Shown: one piece after another, positions 45,365 through 56,369 of the stretch
Layout: every line of letters begins with the position of its first letter
How positions within the stretch are numbered: position 1 is the stretch's first letter
NCBI GenBank assembly: GCA_947179155.2
Contig: OX359283.1
Coordinates: forward strand, 7,910,764-7,974,763
From: Hedera helix
Lineage: Eukaryota; Streptophyta; Magnoliopsida; Apiales; Araliaceae
Length of the DNA: 64,000 bases
Direction: 5' to 3'
Notes under the pieces: generated by a model
What the model saw: the letters and a program-made list of their open reading frames with translations, nothing else
Databases searched by the model: none
What the model was told of the DNA's origin: nothing
Made by a program: the position numbers and the translations under genes

Positions 45365-46820
45365 AACAATCGCTTATTGGAAGACAACCCAAGTTTCAGT
45401 TTTAGTTTTTAGTTTATTTTTATTTTTAGTAAAAAAAATTAGTAGTAAAATTTAGTTTTATTTATTTGTTTTAATATTTTATTTTTGTTTTGTTTCAGGT
45501 TTATTCTATGCAATCCAAATTTAGCAGATAATGAGAAAAACTACATATTCAGGGGAGTTTTCTGTGCTTAAATTCTTTATTTTATACATTGAGGACAATG
45601 TCTGTTTTAAGTTTAGGGGTGTGGGTAAATTTTAAAAAAATTTCAAAAAAATCTAGGTTTTATTTTAGTTTAAAATTTTAGGAATTTTGTAGGTAAATTC
45701 ACTGCAAACCCTCACGAGACACAACTCGTCTACTTGGGGTAACCTTGGGGTTTAAAGGCTTGTTGCACATGCTAAGTGCAATCATGTTTCCTACGAAAAT
45801 GGGGTAACTTAGTTTTTAGGTAGAGTCTCTTAGGCAATGAATTAATTGAATTTAAATTATGGTCGATGATAAAAAATTTAATTTTTATTTAATAACTTTT
45901 AACAAAGGGATAAATTTTTGTTAGATTGAATTTTGACTTTTTATTAGTTATTATTTTATTTAAGATCTTTTATTTTTATGCACTAATATCCATTTGTGTT
46001 GAGTTAATTTTAGCTTTGAGAAATTTTATCTAATTGAATGTTTATAATAGATATTTATGAACTCTATATCTTATTTGATTATGATTAAAAGCAAAATATT
46101 CGGTGAATTATAATTTAAGAGAGATGATTTAGGTGATTTTTTTAGGATTATTTAATACTGAGTTTTCCAAGTTAAATTGAAGAGGAAAAAATGTGATGAG
46201 TTAAGATGGAGCGTAAAACGCACTCACTCGTAAACACATGCAAAAATGAGATGGAGATTAAAACGCACTCATATTAGAAAAAATATGGGAGATGGAGCAT
46301 AAAATGCACTCACCTACGAATAGAAAAGAAAAGAAAGAGAATGAAAAAAAAAACTAGAAAAAGATGGCCACCTATTTTAGTTAAATATTTAAAAAATTAT
46401 GTAGTTAATGTAAATAATGATTCTAGTGTGTTTAAGGCGTTGAAACCTTTTGATCTTCTTGTTATATTTTACCTATTTATTAGCTGAAAGAGGTGAAAAA
46501 ATAAGTTTATAGAGTTTTGCTTTTTAATTCTTTTATTGTGTAATATCTTTTATGAGGCATTTAATTGCATGAATTTATCTGAGTTTTAATTAGTTTGATA
46601 TAATTTGGATTCACAAACACACGAAGGGTCTTGAGTAAAATACGATTAATAAATATGTTAAAAATTTGGGCTTGACATAATTTTGAAAATTTTCTTTGAG
46701 TTATTATTTATGAAATCTTTGAGGGCATTAATCTAATCTATGTTGGTATATTGCTTGAGTATTTATTTTGTAGTATTATTTTTTTTTTTTAGTGTTTTGC
46801 TTGAGGGCAAGCAAAGGGTT
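45365..46820 (+). other. Non-coding 3' internal region of the Athila-like element
   Basis: Starts AACAATCGCTTATTGGAAGACAACCC, resembling the CGCTTGTTGGGAGGCAACCC signature seen downstream of coding regions in Athila-type elements. It shares blocks with the minus element near 56440-56545 and 57108-57128. No open frame of note. Confidence 0.7.
46205..46313 (+). repeat. Triplicated GATGGAGCGTAAAACGCACT motif
   Basis: Three 23-bp copies start at 46205, 46250 and 46291, with minor changes in copies 2 and 3. The core GCGTAAAACGC can form a small hairpin. One copy exists in the other Athila element (57108-57128, minus). Confidence 0.85.
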
Positions 46821-46835
46821 AAGTTTGGGGGTATT
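46821..46835 (+). other. Polypurine tract of the Athila-like element
   Basis: AAGTTTGGGGGTATT directly before the 3' LTR; the expected second-strand priming site. Confidence 0.7.
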
Positions 46836-48359
46836 TGATAAGTGGGTGTTATACCTATATATTGACTATCTTTTAGCTTAATAATTTATGAGTTCTTAAG
46901 TGTTTTATATTATTTTTAAGGGTGTTATGTTAGCTTAATGTGTTTTGACTTTGTTTTGTAAGAATTGAAATAAAGGTTTGGTGGATCGAAGTTTGGAGTT
47001 GTTGTGGTTGCATTTTCAGCTTGCCAATTATACAGCAGTCACTTCAAGCCTAATTTCAACCATGATATAATTGGAATTTGTCAAATCATAAAACATAAAA
47101 GTTGTAGATCTACTTCTCATCTTTCCAGAACATATTAGATCATCTCAATCGGAGTTCGTATGAGAAAGTTATGGCTATTTAACCAGAGAATATCAATGCA
47201 AAAAATGGGTCAGCGCTGGAGGCGTTGGGACTAGTACTACTCCAGAGCTGGCAACGCTGGTTATAGTGTGTTGAGCGCTAGCAGCGCTCCAGACAGTGCT
47301 GGGTGACGGGTCATACTTGGTTTTGACGCGTTTTTGATAGTTTTTGACTCCGAATTGGATTGGGTTTCCTTCTAATGCTAGGGATTTGATATGTAACCTA
47401 TAAATAGATGTTAAAATACATATTTTAAGAGAGTCTAACATAGAATTAGGAGAACTAACATAGATCTATCATAGTTAGGAATATAATTAAAAGAAGGATT
47501 AATTGAAGATCTGAAGAAGGATTCAACGTGAAGGAGCAAAAATTGAAGGCAGAGAATAAAGAACGTGCTACAAGAATAAAAACTTTTATCTCTTCTTTTC
47601 TTTAATTTTTGTAACTTTACGATGTGGATTAATTATTATTTTGTGGAATTGATTTCTTCTTCAGTGATGGTCTAAACTTTTATTTAAGATTTCAATGGAA
47701 CCAATTGCGAAGCTTTAATTGATTCATATTATTTTCATTTAATTAATTTGTTTGGATTGTTTATTATATCTTGTATTTATAATTGTTTGATCAACAATTA
47801 TCTGATATCTTAGATGGAATTGGAAAAGGATTCTAGGATTAGATTTGGGTATAATAACATATGAACTTGTTGATTCTTTTTAAAAGAATAGCATAATAGT
47901 GCATATGATGAAAATATCTATGTGCCATATGTAATTTGGTTGAGAGTTTGTTCTTAGTGAGTCTATGTCAAGTTTATATTGCACGAATTGTAGCAAGGTA
48001 ATTGGCTTAGATCTTTTTATTAATTATTGAACAAAGTTAATAAATAGATAGGCAATCTCCGTTAACAACTCATGAGAATTAATCACTTGGAAATAGTATG
48101 AAAAGATTATTGTGATCAAATGGGGAAGTTGTAATCCTAAGTTTTTAATATCTGATATTCAATTCTTAATAATTAGCTTCCAACTTAATATTCTCATAAT
48201 TAAAATTGGTGATCGTTTAAATTAGATTAAATTGTTATTGGCGTGATGATCAGAATAATTGTTATTTGTTTCTTGTGGGTTCGACATCCTTTTTACTTCT
48301 ATATTACTTGATTGACCGTGTATACTTGTGCGAATTGACCATATATAAATTGGACAACA
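46836..48359 (+). repeat. 3' LTR of the non-autonomous Athila-like element
   Basis: Starts TGATAAGTGGGTGTTATACC and ends GGACAACA. It is a few percent different from the 5' LTR by eye, with most changes in the first 0.5 kb. The AGCGCT-rich patch lies at 47210-47310. Confidence 0.9.
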
Positions 48360-48753
48360 CCAAATATGCTAATTTTCGCTGCGTATACGATCGTTCAATT
48401 ATTTGGTAAAAATATTTTTAAAAGCAAACGTTATACATTATTGTATAATTATCTATTCAAACTCCGCCTCTCTAGATCATATTGATGTACTTCTGGGAAC
48501 CAACACAATGTACATAGATTTATCTGGTAAAAAATATACAACCCGAGTATGTTGCTACGTCCAGTCTTAAGCTCCTCTTTAGGATTTGAGAGCCTATTAC
48601 TGTTAGTAATAAACACTCATTCAAAAGGCAGATAAGCTTTTACAAAGTTTTTTATATCAACTTTCAACTATACATACAACTACTTATCTTGGACAGCAGC
48701 TCCCCGGTCCTTCCTAAAACGTAATTGTACCTATTTTCTAAGTCTAGTTATGC

Positions 48754-49040
48754 TTTACAATCTGGTCTTGAAACAAGAAGTCAGTTGTTCCTCACCTCAC
48801 AAGTACATTAAAGATCCAACTACTCGTTGACCTCTCTAAGACTATGATCTTGATTAAAGAATCACTTTATTTTTCTCACAGCTTTAAAGACAATTAACTC
48901 ACTTAACCTTTTGTTTTACAATCTGGTCTTGAAACAAGAAGTTTATCCCTCATCTCATAAGTAAACTAGAGATCCAACTACTCGTTGACCTTTCTAAGAC
49001 TCTGGTCTTGGTCAAAAGATCACTTTTTTTTTTCTCACAG
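48754..49040. repeat. Direct repeat, two copies of about 128 bp
   Basis: 48754-48881 and 48914-49040 share TTTACAATCTGGTCTTGAAA, AGATCCAACTACTCGTTGAC and a TTTCTCACAG end. Confidence 0.85.
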
Positions 49041-49482
49041 ATATATAAAACCAAATATCTCAACCTTTTTAAATAAAAAGTTTGTTTTTGAAAAATGCTT
49101 CTTAAATAAGCAGATATATATTTTCAGTGCAGATTTATAAAGGTTAACTTTTCCTTTATAAATAAAGAGTATGCTTCTTGAATTAAGCATATACGAATTT
49201 AAGTCCGGATATAAAAATTTAAATAACTTTTATAGTGAGTGATGCACTTCTGTGTAAGCAGATACAACAATTATGTTCGTGTTATAAAAGTTTAAATAAC
49301 TTTTATATTTTGTAACAAGTATTTATGAATAAAAGAATTTAAATTCAAATACTTGTGATGTCAGATATCAAGTATAATAAATAAAATAATTAAATAATAC
49401 TTGATATAACAAATACATTTGTTTATCTAAAACATATATATAATAATATATTTGATCTATGAAGTGAATACTTTAGATATGA

Positions 49483-49853
49483 TCATTTAGGACTTTGAGC
49501 ACTTGTTCAGCTATTTCCCTCACTTAAGAGGAATATCTTCCCTCACTTAAGAGGAATATCTTTGCTACAGTCTCGGTGTTTAAGTACTGACCAAATTTAT
49601 AGTTTTCACAATCTAATATTTATATAAATATTTTCGATATGTCATTTAGGACTTTGAGCGCTCATTCGGATAATTCCCTCACTTAAGAGAAATATATCTG
49701 TTATAGTCTCAATTTCTAAGTACTGATCTACTTTATGATATTTATATAAATAAACTATATTAATGAAAGATCACTTAGGATTTTGAGCACTCGTTCGGCT
49801 AATTCCCTCACTTAAGAGGGATATCTTCGCTATAGCCTCAATGACTAAGTACT
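49483..49853. repeat. Three-copy repeat with conserved ATTCCCTCACTTAAGAG core
   Basis: Copies at about 49483-49590, 49642-49726 and 49770-49853 share TTAGGACTTTGAGC, CTCATTCGG-like, CCCTCACTTAAGAG and a CTAAGTACTGA end. In the first copy a 23-bp piece, TTCCCTCACTTAAGAGGAAT plus ATC, is perfectly doubled (49515-49537 and 49538-49560). Confidence 0.85.
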
Positions 49854-49877
49854 AAGTTTTTATAGATATAAATAAAT

Positions 49878-49908
<31 letters not shown>

Positions 49909-51353
49909 AACAATTTATATTGGTATATTTATAAATATAAACAAGTATAAGATAATTCAAAAAATACAATTTAATAATTTATCTAAAATATTTTGATCAA
50001 TTTTTCTCTTCGACAGAAGATAAGAACTTTGAGTAGAAGAGACCTTTTTGAAGGCTTGAGAGAGAAAATATAGGCAATAAATTAGCTTTCTTTCTTTTTG
50101 GAATCGATAACTTTGAAATGAATTGAAAGCCTCTTATTTATAGGGTTAGAGTTTTGAAGCTCAGGGTAATAAGGTAATTTGATAACTCATATAAAAATCG
50201 AGGGCTAGGATCTTGTTGATTTAAAATTCAAGGGCCATGATGGTTTTAATTGCAATCACACAGATTGTTTATTAAAAGGAAACACACTTCTCTTTAAAAA
50301 ATTATCCAGTACATGTTTCGGATGAAGTTAGGCATTTAGCCTTTCTATTTTTCCTAACTTTCTTTTACAGCATATGCACACTTAATGGCCTAGGAAATGA
50401 TAGCTCACTATTCCATTTATATTAAAATAATTTCCAAGCCATGTGCCTTATTATTTGGATGGTAGCTGGCAAAGATTTCAAAGTTACTTACCACATATTC
50501 ATATTAAATGCTTTAAGCAAATAACAAGCATTTTTTGGATAAGGCCCAAACAATTTTCGGATAGAAAAAATAGTTTTGTTTTTTCCAAGCTTCTTTTAGT
50601 TATATAAAAATAAATTTAATATATATAATATTTTGAAAAATAATTTTAAAATAATAGAAAATTCCTTGCCTTAGAAAATGTTAATTTATGAACAAATATT
50701 TTTAACACTTGATATTAAGTTATCAAAGTTTAGGAAAATATTAATTTAATAAGTTCGAAAAGATTTTTGGTCAAAATAAATAAGATAATTAAAATAAGTA
50801 AATATAAGTTTTATAGAGAGGATTCTAATTTTTAATTAACATATTTATTAATTATTGTTATTATCAAAATAAATAAACTTAAAAGTTAGAAACTCATAAA
50901 AAAGATTAAGACCTGAAAATTAAGAATGTAATGTACAATATGTGACAGATTAGTCAGATTAATAATATAACTAATAGATAGTGTGAATAGTGTTAGATAG
51001 TGATTACCATATGGGACGTCAGATAATCACCACAAAAATCAAATAAATTTTATTCCCCTCCCCCTCTCCCTCCCAATAAGGTATAAACTCGTTAAATAAT
51101 TGACCAACTCTCTAACCAAATTTGAGATGTCATTCCAGGTGGCAATTGATTTCTTTCTTTATTTATGATTCATTACTAACATTATATTAATTTATTTCAA
51201 ATAAATTAAAAAACTAATTAAAAATATACCTAACCATTTTATTTACTTAAAAATGATTCTTGACATTTATTTAATTAAAAAAACAATTTAGTTGAATTAA
51301 CATTAAAAGCAACCATATAATATCGAACCTCGATTAAATTGGCTTAAAAATGT

Positions 51354-51460
51354 AACTAGTCATTTTATTTAATTAAAAAATAACGTAAAAAACAAAACTA
51401 GTTTTTTAAGTCAACGTAAAAATATTTATTTTATTTTTTAATTAAATAAAATGACTAGTT
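51354..51460. repeat. Perfect 30-bp inverted repeat, 47-bp loop
   Basis: Arms 51354-51383 (starting AACTAGTCATTTTATTTAAT) and 51431-51460 are exact reverse complements. The loop includes the palindrome AAAACTAGTTTT. It lies about 0.75 kb upstream of the UVR8 start codon and could be a small MITE. Confidence 0.9.
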
Positions 51461-51880
51461 TTATTTTAAAGTTTTTTTAGTTAAATAAAAAGATTAGTTA
51501 TAGTTAGGTTGTTTAATTTAGTTTTTAAATTTGCTTAAAATAACTTAATATGATATTGACAGCAATCATAAAAAAATATACATTTGTCACATGTAAAAAA
51601 CAACTCATCAATATTTTTTATAAAGGTTCATCAATAATTAATTATAGTTAGAGTCTCATTCAAATTTTAATTATTATCATTATATTTTAAAGACATTATT
51701 AGTTTAATTGAAAATAAAAATAAAATTGATAGGTTTTTCTGAAAATAAAGTTGAATTATTTTCTTGAAAAAAAAAAACTAAAATTTATTGATTTTTTTGG
51801 TTGATCAAGTCAAATCCGGCTCAAGACTTCTGTCACCCTTACAGACAGGCTTTCCAGCTTATATCCCTCATTTACTCCTC

Positions 51881-52016
51881 ATTTACCGCTTGTATTGTAC
51901 TTTGTCATGTTCTCTGTACCCTGTCCAGCTTTTTCCCTCATTTACCACTCTTAATGTATTTTGTCATGTTCTCTGTACCTTGTCCAGCTTTTTCCCTCAT
52001 TTTGTACAGCTTTTTC
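51881..52016. repeat. 59-bp tandem repeat in the UVR8 upstream region
   Basis: Units 51881-51939 and 51940-51998, plus a short third remnant to 52016. Shared core TTTGTCATGTTCTCTGTACC and GTCCAGCTTTTTCCCTC. It ends about 38 bp before a G-box. Confidence 0.88.
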
Positions 52017-52053
52017 TTCGATGCTTACGCATTTATATTTTCCCAAGGTGAAG

Positions 52054-52079
52054 CACGTGCCGTCTCTGTCACTATAAAT
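52054..52079 (+). promoter_or_regulatory. Core promoter of UVR8: G-box and TATA box
   Basis: CACGTG at 52054-52059 and TATAAAT at 52073-52079 lie about 105 bp upstream of the ATG at 52184. G-boxes are bound by bZIP and bHLH light-signalling factors such as HY5 and PIFs. A light link here is inference. Confidence 0.6.
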
Positions 52080-52183
52080 GTACTCTCTGACCCTCTTATT
52101 TCTCAGGCTTAGGAAGAGAATTGAGAAGAAGATACTTGTCAATATCTCTCTTTCTGAAACTTTTGATTTTGAATATCTGGGAG

Positions 52184-53754
52184 ATGGAAGTGGAAGGAGA
52201 AAGTAGTAAGGAAGGAGTCGGTCGAAAGATTGGTCGAGTTCTTCTCATCTCTGCTGGTGCTAGTCACTCTGTTGCCCTCCTCTGTAAGCAATGATTCCGA
52301 ATGGAATATAAGTGTTTGTGATTTTGCTAAATTCTTACAGTATATGTGTGTGTATGTATATGTGGGTTTGTGTTCTATGGGGTCTATTATTTCCTAAGTT
52401 GGGTACAAAATCATGGGTCAATTTTGAAATCTTGATGCGGGAATGCCCAAGATTGTATTCTTGGGTAAGTAAATGTTTGTGATTTTGCTAAACTTATATA
52501 TATGTGTGTGTTACGGGGCTATTATTTCCTAAATTGGATACAAAATCATGGGTCAATTTTGAAATTTGTTGTAGGGAAGGCCCAAGATTCTAATCTTGCA
52601 TTACATTGTTTATCGAGTTCCTCTGTTTTGTGATTCAGTTACTTATGGTCAGAAATAGCATATTTTTTCTGTATTTTTAGTTGAGATAACTTTTAGTTCA
52701 CGAATCACAAGTTATTTTAGTTGTGTTAGTTCCTGTGTAAACCAGATAAATACAAGGCAGATGCTGTAAAATGTTAATTTGAAAGTCATCGTTGCTAAGG
52801 TTGTTACTTTTACTGCGTTGTGTAAAATATAATCCTTTTTGTATGTCTGATGAGAGAGGGTTATGCTAATTCTGGTCTCCAGCGATTTATTTATATTTAC
52901 TTGAGAATTTCATTTTATAGTTACGTATTGTATACTTGGGAGTCTTGAAATGCCTGATTTATTGGTGCTGTTTGGTTGAGATTTATGCTGTTGATGTTGT
53001 TGATTTAAATACTATTGAAAATATTGTAAGTGATGCCTCGGCTTTTGTGTCGTCAGCTGTGTTACCATCTCAAACATTTTCTTAATTTGTTCTTGATTAT
53101 GACTATCGGATATTGTATGAACACCAATTTAGTGCTTATGACTATCGGATATTGTATGAACACCAATTTAGTCAGGGGACTGTGACAATGGGTTTCTAGT
53201 TTAACCTCTAACTACCTGAATGAAAGCATAAGCTCTAAGCAAAATTTCAAGTGAAAAGTAATACTCCTCATGGTGACCCTGAGGGTTAAATAGAAAATAT
53301 GCTTGAATGCCTAAAGTCAAACCATTCATTTTTGACGAAAAATTATAATTGTGTAATCCAGAACATCTTAGAGTTTGTACCGTACACAAGAAAAAAGGAC
53401 CACTTAAATGGGATGGATCGTACATCTATGTGTCTTAAACTATTTCAAATAATTTAAACCTTCTATTATTATTTCATCAATTAATAATTAAGTTGATGTT
53501 AATAATTTACTGTTATTGAAAAGAATTTCCACTATGACGAGAATGTGACTCCAATTGTACTTCGCAGCTGGAAATGTTGTATGCTCATGGGGACGAGGAG
53601 AGGATGGGCAGCTAGGTCATGGGGATGCTGAAGATCGATTTTCTCCTACTCAAGTGAGTTCCCTAGATGGCCAGGAAATAGTATCCGTTAGCTGTGGAGC
53701 TGATCATACTACTGCATATTCAGAGTTGAGTAGGCAAGTGTTCAGTTGGGGATG
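52184..53754 (+). CDS. UVR8: UVR8 UV-B photoreceptor, N-terminal part (exons 1-2)
   Basis: Exon 1 (52184-52283) starts MEVEGESSKEGVGRKIGRVL and continues ISAGASHSVALL; its donor is GTAAGC. Exon 2 (53568-53754) follows acceptor TTCGCAG and reads SGNVVCSWGRGEDGQLGHGD, then SCGADHTTAYSE and QVFSWGW, up to donor GTACGT. This matches UVR8 from its N-terminus through the first RCC1 blade to about residue 92. The start codon is chosen because it gives the right N-terminal length and follows the TATA box by about 105 bp. Exon 2 ends after two bases of a codon, so a third exon is required. None is found before the Athila insertion at 55247, so it must lie beyond 64000 or be lost. This part and the C-terminal exons at 670-16328 do not overlap in protein. 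Confidence 0.9.
52310..52600. repeat. Tandem duplication of about 0.15 kb in UVR8 intron 1
   Basis: 52310-52464 and 52471-52600 share TGTTTGTGATTTTGCTAAA, TATTATTTCCTAA and ACAAAATCATGGGTCAATTT, ending CCCAAGATT. The copies differ by small indels around a GT/AT tract. Confidence 0.8.
53098..53173. repeat. 39-bp tandem duplication in UVR8 intron 1
   Basis: Units 53098-53136 and 53137-53173 share TATGACTATCGGATATTGTA and ACACCAATTTAGT; the second is slightly shorter. Confidence 0.9.
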
Positions 53755-55246
53755 GTACGTTATGTCTATACAATAATTATGTAATAGCTATAGATTCTTT
53801 TTTGTTACCTTTATATATTATCACTTGTGGTGCCTTTGTCCCTCGAACCTGAATTTGGAACTTATTTTAGTCTAAAATTGACAAGTAAACATTTAAAATA
53901 CCTATTTCATTAAGTTAGTATGATTTTTTTTTTGATTTGACATCTTAATGAAATTGTACCACAACCTATGTATAGATTTTGGAAAGACTTGTTGATTGTT
54001 TCCATAATTTTCTGTAGCTATGGTTGGCTTGGCTCAAAACTTAGCCAGCATTTACTACCAAAGTAGATGGTGAAACTTTCGAAAGGTCATTCTTTGACAT
54101 AGCATTGGTTTTGGTATTGGTTTGGGACTACGTAAGTTAGTTAGTAGCTTCAAATTTTTTTTAAATAATAAGAAAACTAAGGTGGATCAATTAAGTACAC
54201 AAAACACACTTTTTGGTATACATGGCATTGTCCAAATGATAAAACAGACACTGTTATGCTATGCTGATAGGCCGTAATTTTGCCAAAACATAGTCTTTAC
54301 ATGAATAATCGTTGATTTTCCAACTTGTATGAAGTTCGAAGTATGGCAAGGGCTGAAACCGCTCTGACATGCTGAAATTTCAGCCAATACGCTGAAACTT
54401 TGGACCATGGGAGTATGATTTGTTTTAAAAGCATGCCGATAGAACAAGAGTATTTAATATTTGGGAGGATAAGGATTCAAAATTATGAATCTGATCTTTC
54501 TAGTAACTTTGGTGCACCCTAGGCTATTTGATGTGGTGAAAAACTGTATGTTGATCAGTAGTGTTGATGAACACAAACGGTGGAGTAACCCGACTTGCAT
54601 AGTTAGAAAAATACCTAAAAGGTACACCAGAGTTTGGATTCCGAGGGACCTTCTGATGCTTAAGTCAATACTCGATTGGAGAAAAGAGAGAAGTTGTATG
54701 AAAGCTAGATTGTGCGTACCTTGATCAATAATCATGGTGGAGTATTTATAGATATTCTCTGGTGGAGTCCAATATGGATTGTATCTCCTTAAGTGATAAA
54801 GATTTAGACGACCCCTAGTTAAATCATCTAGGATTGGGCTCCTTTGTGGTGATTTTGATAAGGAGATAATTATTAGGAGGGTTTGGCTAGGATTCATGGT
54901 GCTTTCAGAATCCCTTTTGGAGTACACTTGGTGTAAGGATTTATTCAACCTTGTATGAAGATAATAGTACTCCTTCTAGAAGTAGGGATGTGGAGATATA
55001 CACATGAAAGAACACGTACCGGTTGAAACTTTTAAAATAGGCTTCTTTTAATAATAATAGAAATGAAAGTGTAGATGGTCGTACTTTTTAGTGGTACATT
55101 CAGATCAAAACAATGCCTAAAAAATTGTAAGATTAGATGATATATAGTATTCGGAGTATAGTACTATAAAAGTAGGACTAGAAACTAAGAGTATAAATCA
55201 TTTGACAATTAATTTTTGATTATCAATAATTTTTTTGAATAGTGGC
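53755..55246 (+). other. UVR8 intron 2 (visible part)
   Basis: Donor GTACGT at the end of exon 2. No exon 3 was found by searching for the expected GDFGRLGHG-like sequence. Holds a gypsy LTR fragment and then runs into the Athila element. Confidence 0.7.
54440..54990 (-). mobile_element. Gypsy LTR fragment (Tat-like) in UVR8 intron 2
   Basis: On the minus strand a TATAAATA box (54743-54750) is followed about 80 bp later by GACTTAAGCATCAGAAGG (54649-54666). That sequence resembles the GACTT(A/G)AGC(A/G)TC(A/G)GA(G/A)GG signature of Tat-lineage LTR leaders. A 164-codon open frame across it is incidental. No internal element sequence adjoins, and the borders are approximate. Confidence 0.5.
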
Positions 55247-56369
55247 TGATGTGATAAAAAATATTAACTGCAAGTGCATAGCGTCAAATTGAAGAACAAA
55301 CAAGTACAGGTCGAACCACAGAGATTAAATTAATTTCAATGTTCCCTTAATTTATATTCCAAATAAATTAGAAATAAGAAATGGTGGAGATGATTAATTA
55401 ACTAAATAATGCAAATTAAAAATTAATAACGAAAACTAATAATGAGAAAAACTACTTAGGAATCTGAATCTACTAAATACTAACATAATAATTAAATTCT
55501 TCATTTCCTTAATTATTTTTCCTTCCCTTTAAAAAAATAGTGATTTATATAATTAATATGGGCAAGTATAGATTATGAAAATTTAAGGATTAATTATAAC
55601 TTATCAAAACTTCATTGAGCAAACATGAATTATGAAAACTCATATCTTAACAATAATCTATCAAAATCTCACAATTAATATAGAACCAAAACGATTTATA
55701 CGCGATGGTAAAATTGAAAAAATAAAAAATTCTACATTAATATCGAAACGGAAAGAAAATATTAATATGTAATATATAGCTTTATCATCATCCTAGGTAT
55801 TAGAAATTTAGCTATCCATGTAAATGAAAAACTAATACTAATAATAATAATTGCATGAAATAAAATAAGAACAAAATAAAATAATAACTAAAAAGAAATT
55901 TTATTGAATCATCTAAGAACTTGGCAAACAATATATAAACTCCCTAACTCCTAAAACAAAGCTACTATCTCTTTCTTCCTTTTACAACTGAAGCAAAGAA
56001 AGAAAAAAATAAAAGAACTCCTACTCTGCTCCTTTTATCGAGAGTGAAAGAAGAAAAAGAAAATAAAATACTCATTTTCTCTAAAACAAGACTCCTATTT
56101 ATAGAGAAAATAAATTGAACTCTAATTTAATTTGGAATAACTTGGACTCTTATTTGCTTTTTGACTTCAACTTTTACATGATAATCATCCAACTCTTTAT
56201 TGGAGTTCAAATAAAAGTCAACTTGAAAGCTTATAGAACTCCTTTTCCAATTTAACTTTAATTATTTATCTATTTCCTGCAAAACAAAATAAAATGTATT
56301 AATTAAATAAATAAACATATAAAATAATAAAAATGAGAATATTAAAATGTATAATTATGCGCCCTATCA
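55247..56369 (-). repeat. 3' LTR of the Athila element
   Basis: On the minus strand it starts TGATAGGGCGCATAATTATA and ends ...TTTTTTATCACATCA. The stretch after 55260 aligns with 63790-64000 at roughly nine bases in ten. Confidence 0.85.

Larger units (their letters stand above)
42566..48359 (+). mobile_element. Non-autonomous Athila-like LTR retrotransposon
   Basis: Two highly similar LTRs of 1.52 kb flank a 2.75 kb internal region. That region has a tRNA-Asp-type primer-binding site, a gag-like frame, a non-coding tail and a polypurine tract. No protease, RT, RNase H or integrase is present, so movement would need enzymes supplied in trans. The tail shares blocks with the Athila element at 55247-64000 (for example CACGAGACACAACTCGTC and TGCTAAGTGCAATC). 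This supports descent from, or mobilisation by, that lineage. The flanks TTATT and CCAAA give no target duplication. Confidence 0.85.
48360..51080 (-). other. Repeat-rich, LTR-like block, unclassified
   Basis: No reading frame recognised. Features point to a minus-strand LTR or leader. TATAAATA lies at 50135-50142 (minus strand). It is followed downstream on that strand by a CT-rich leader. A purine tract (minus GGGAGGGAGAGGGGGAGGGG) lies at 51055-51075. Internal repeats at 48754-49040 and 49483-49853 are listed separately. No primer-binding site or second LTR was found. Confidence 0.4.

Noticed and set aside
42561..48364. Target-site duplication for the non-autonomous Athila-like element
   Set aside because: TTATT and CCAAA differ; the left flank is another LTR stub, so a simple insertion is not shown.
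48754..49853. CRISPR-like appearance of spaced repeats
   Set aside because: Units are long, few, diverged and in plant LTR-like DNA; no spacer regularity or cas genes.
51788..52112. Overlapping open frames just upstream of UVR8
   Set aside because: They are translations of the 59-bp tandem repeat and core promoter; no initiation context or homology.
54454..54948. 164-codon open frame on the minus strand
   Set aside because: It covers a TATA box and leader-like signature of a gypsy LTR and matches no protein; incidental openness.
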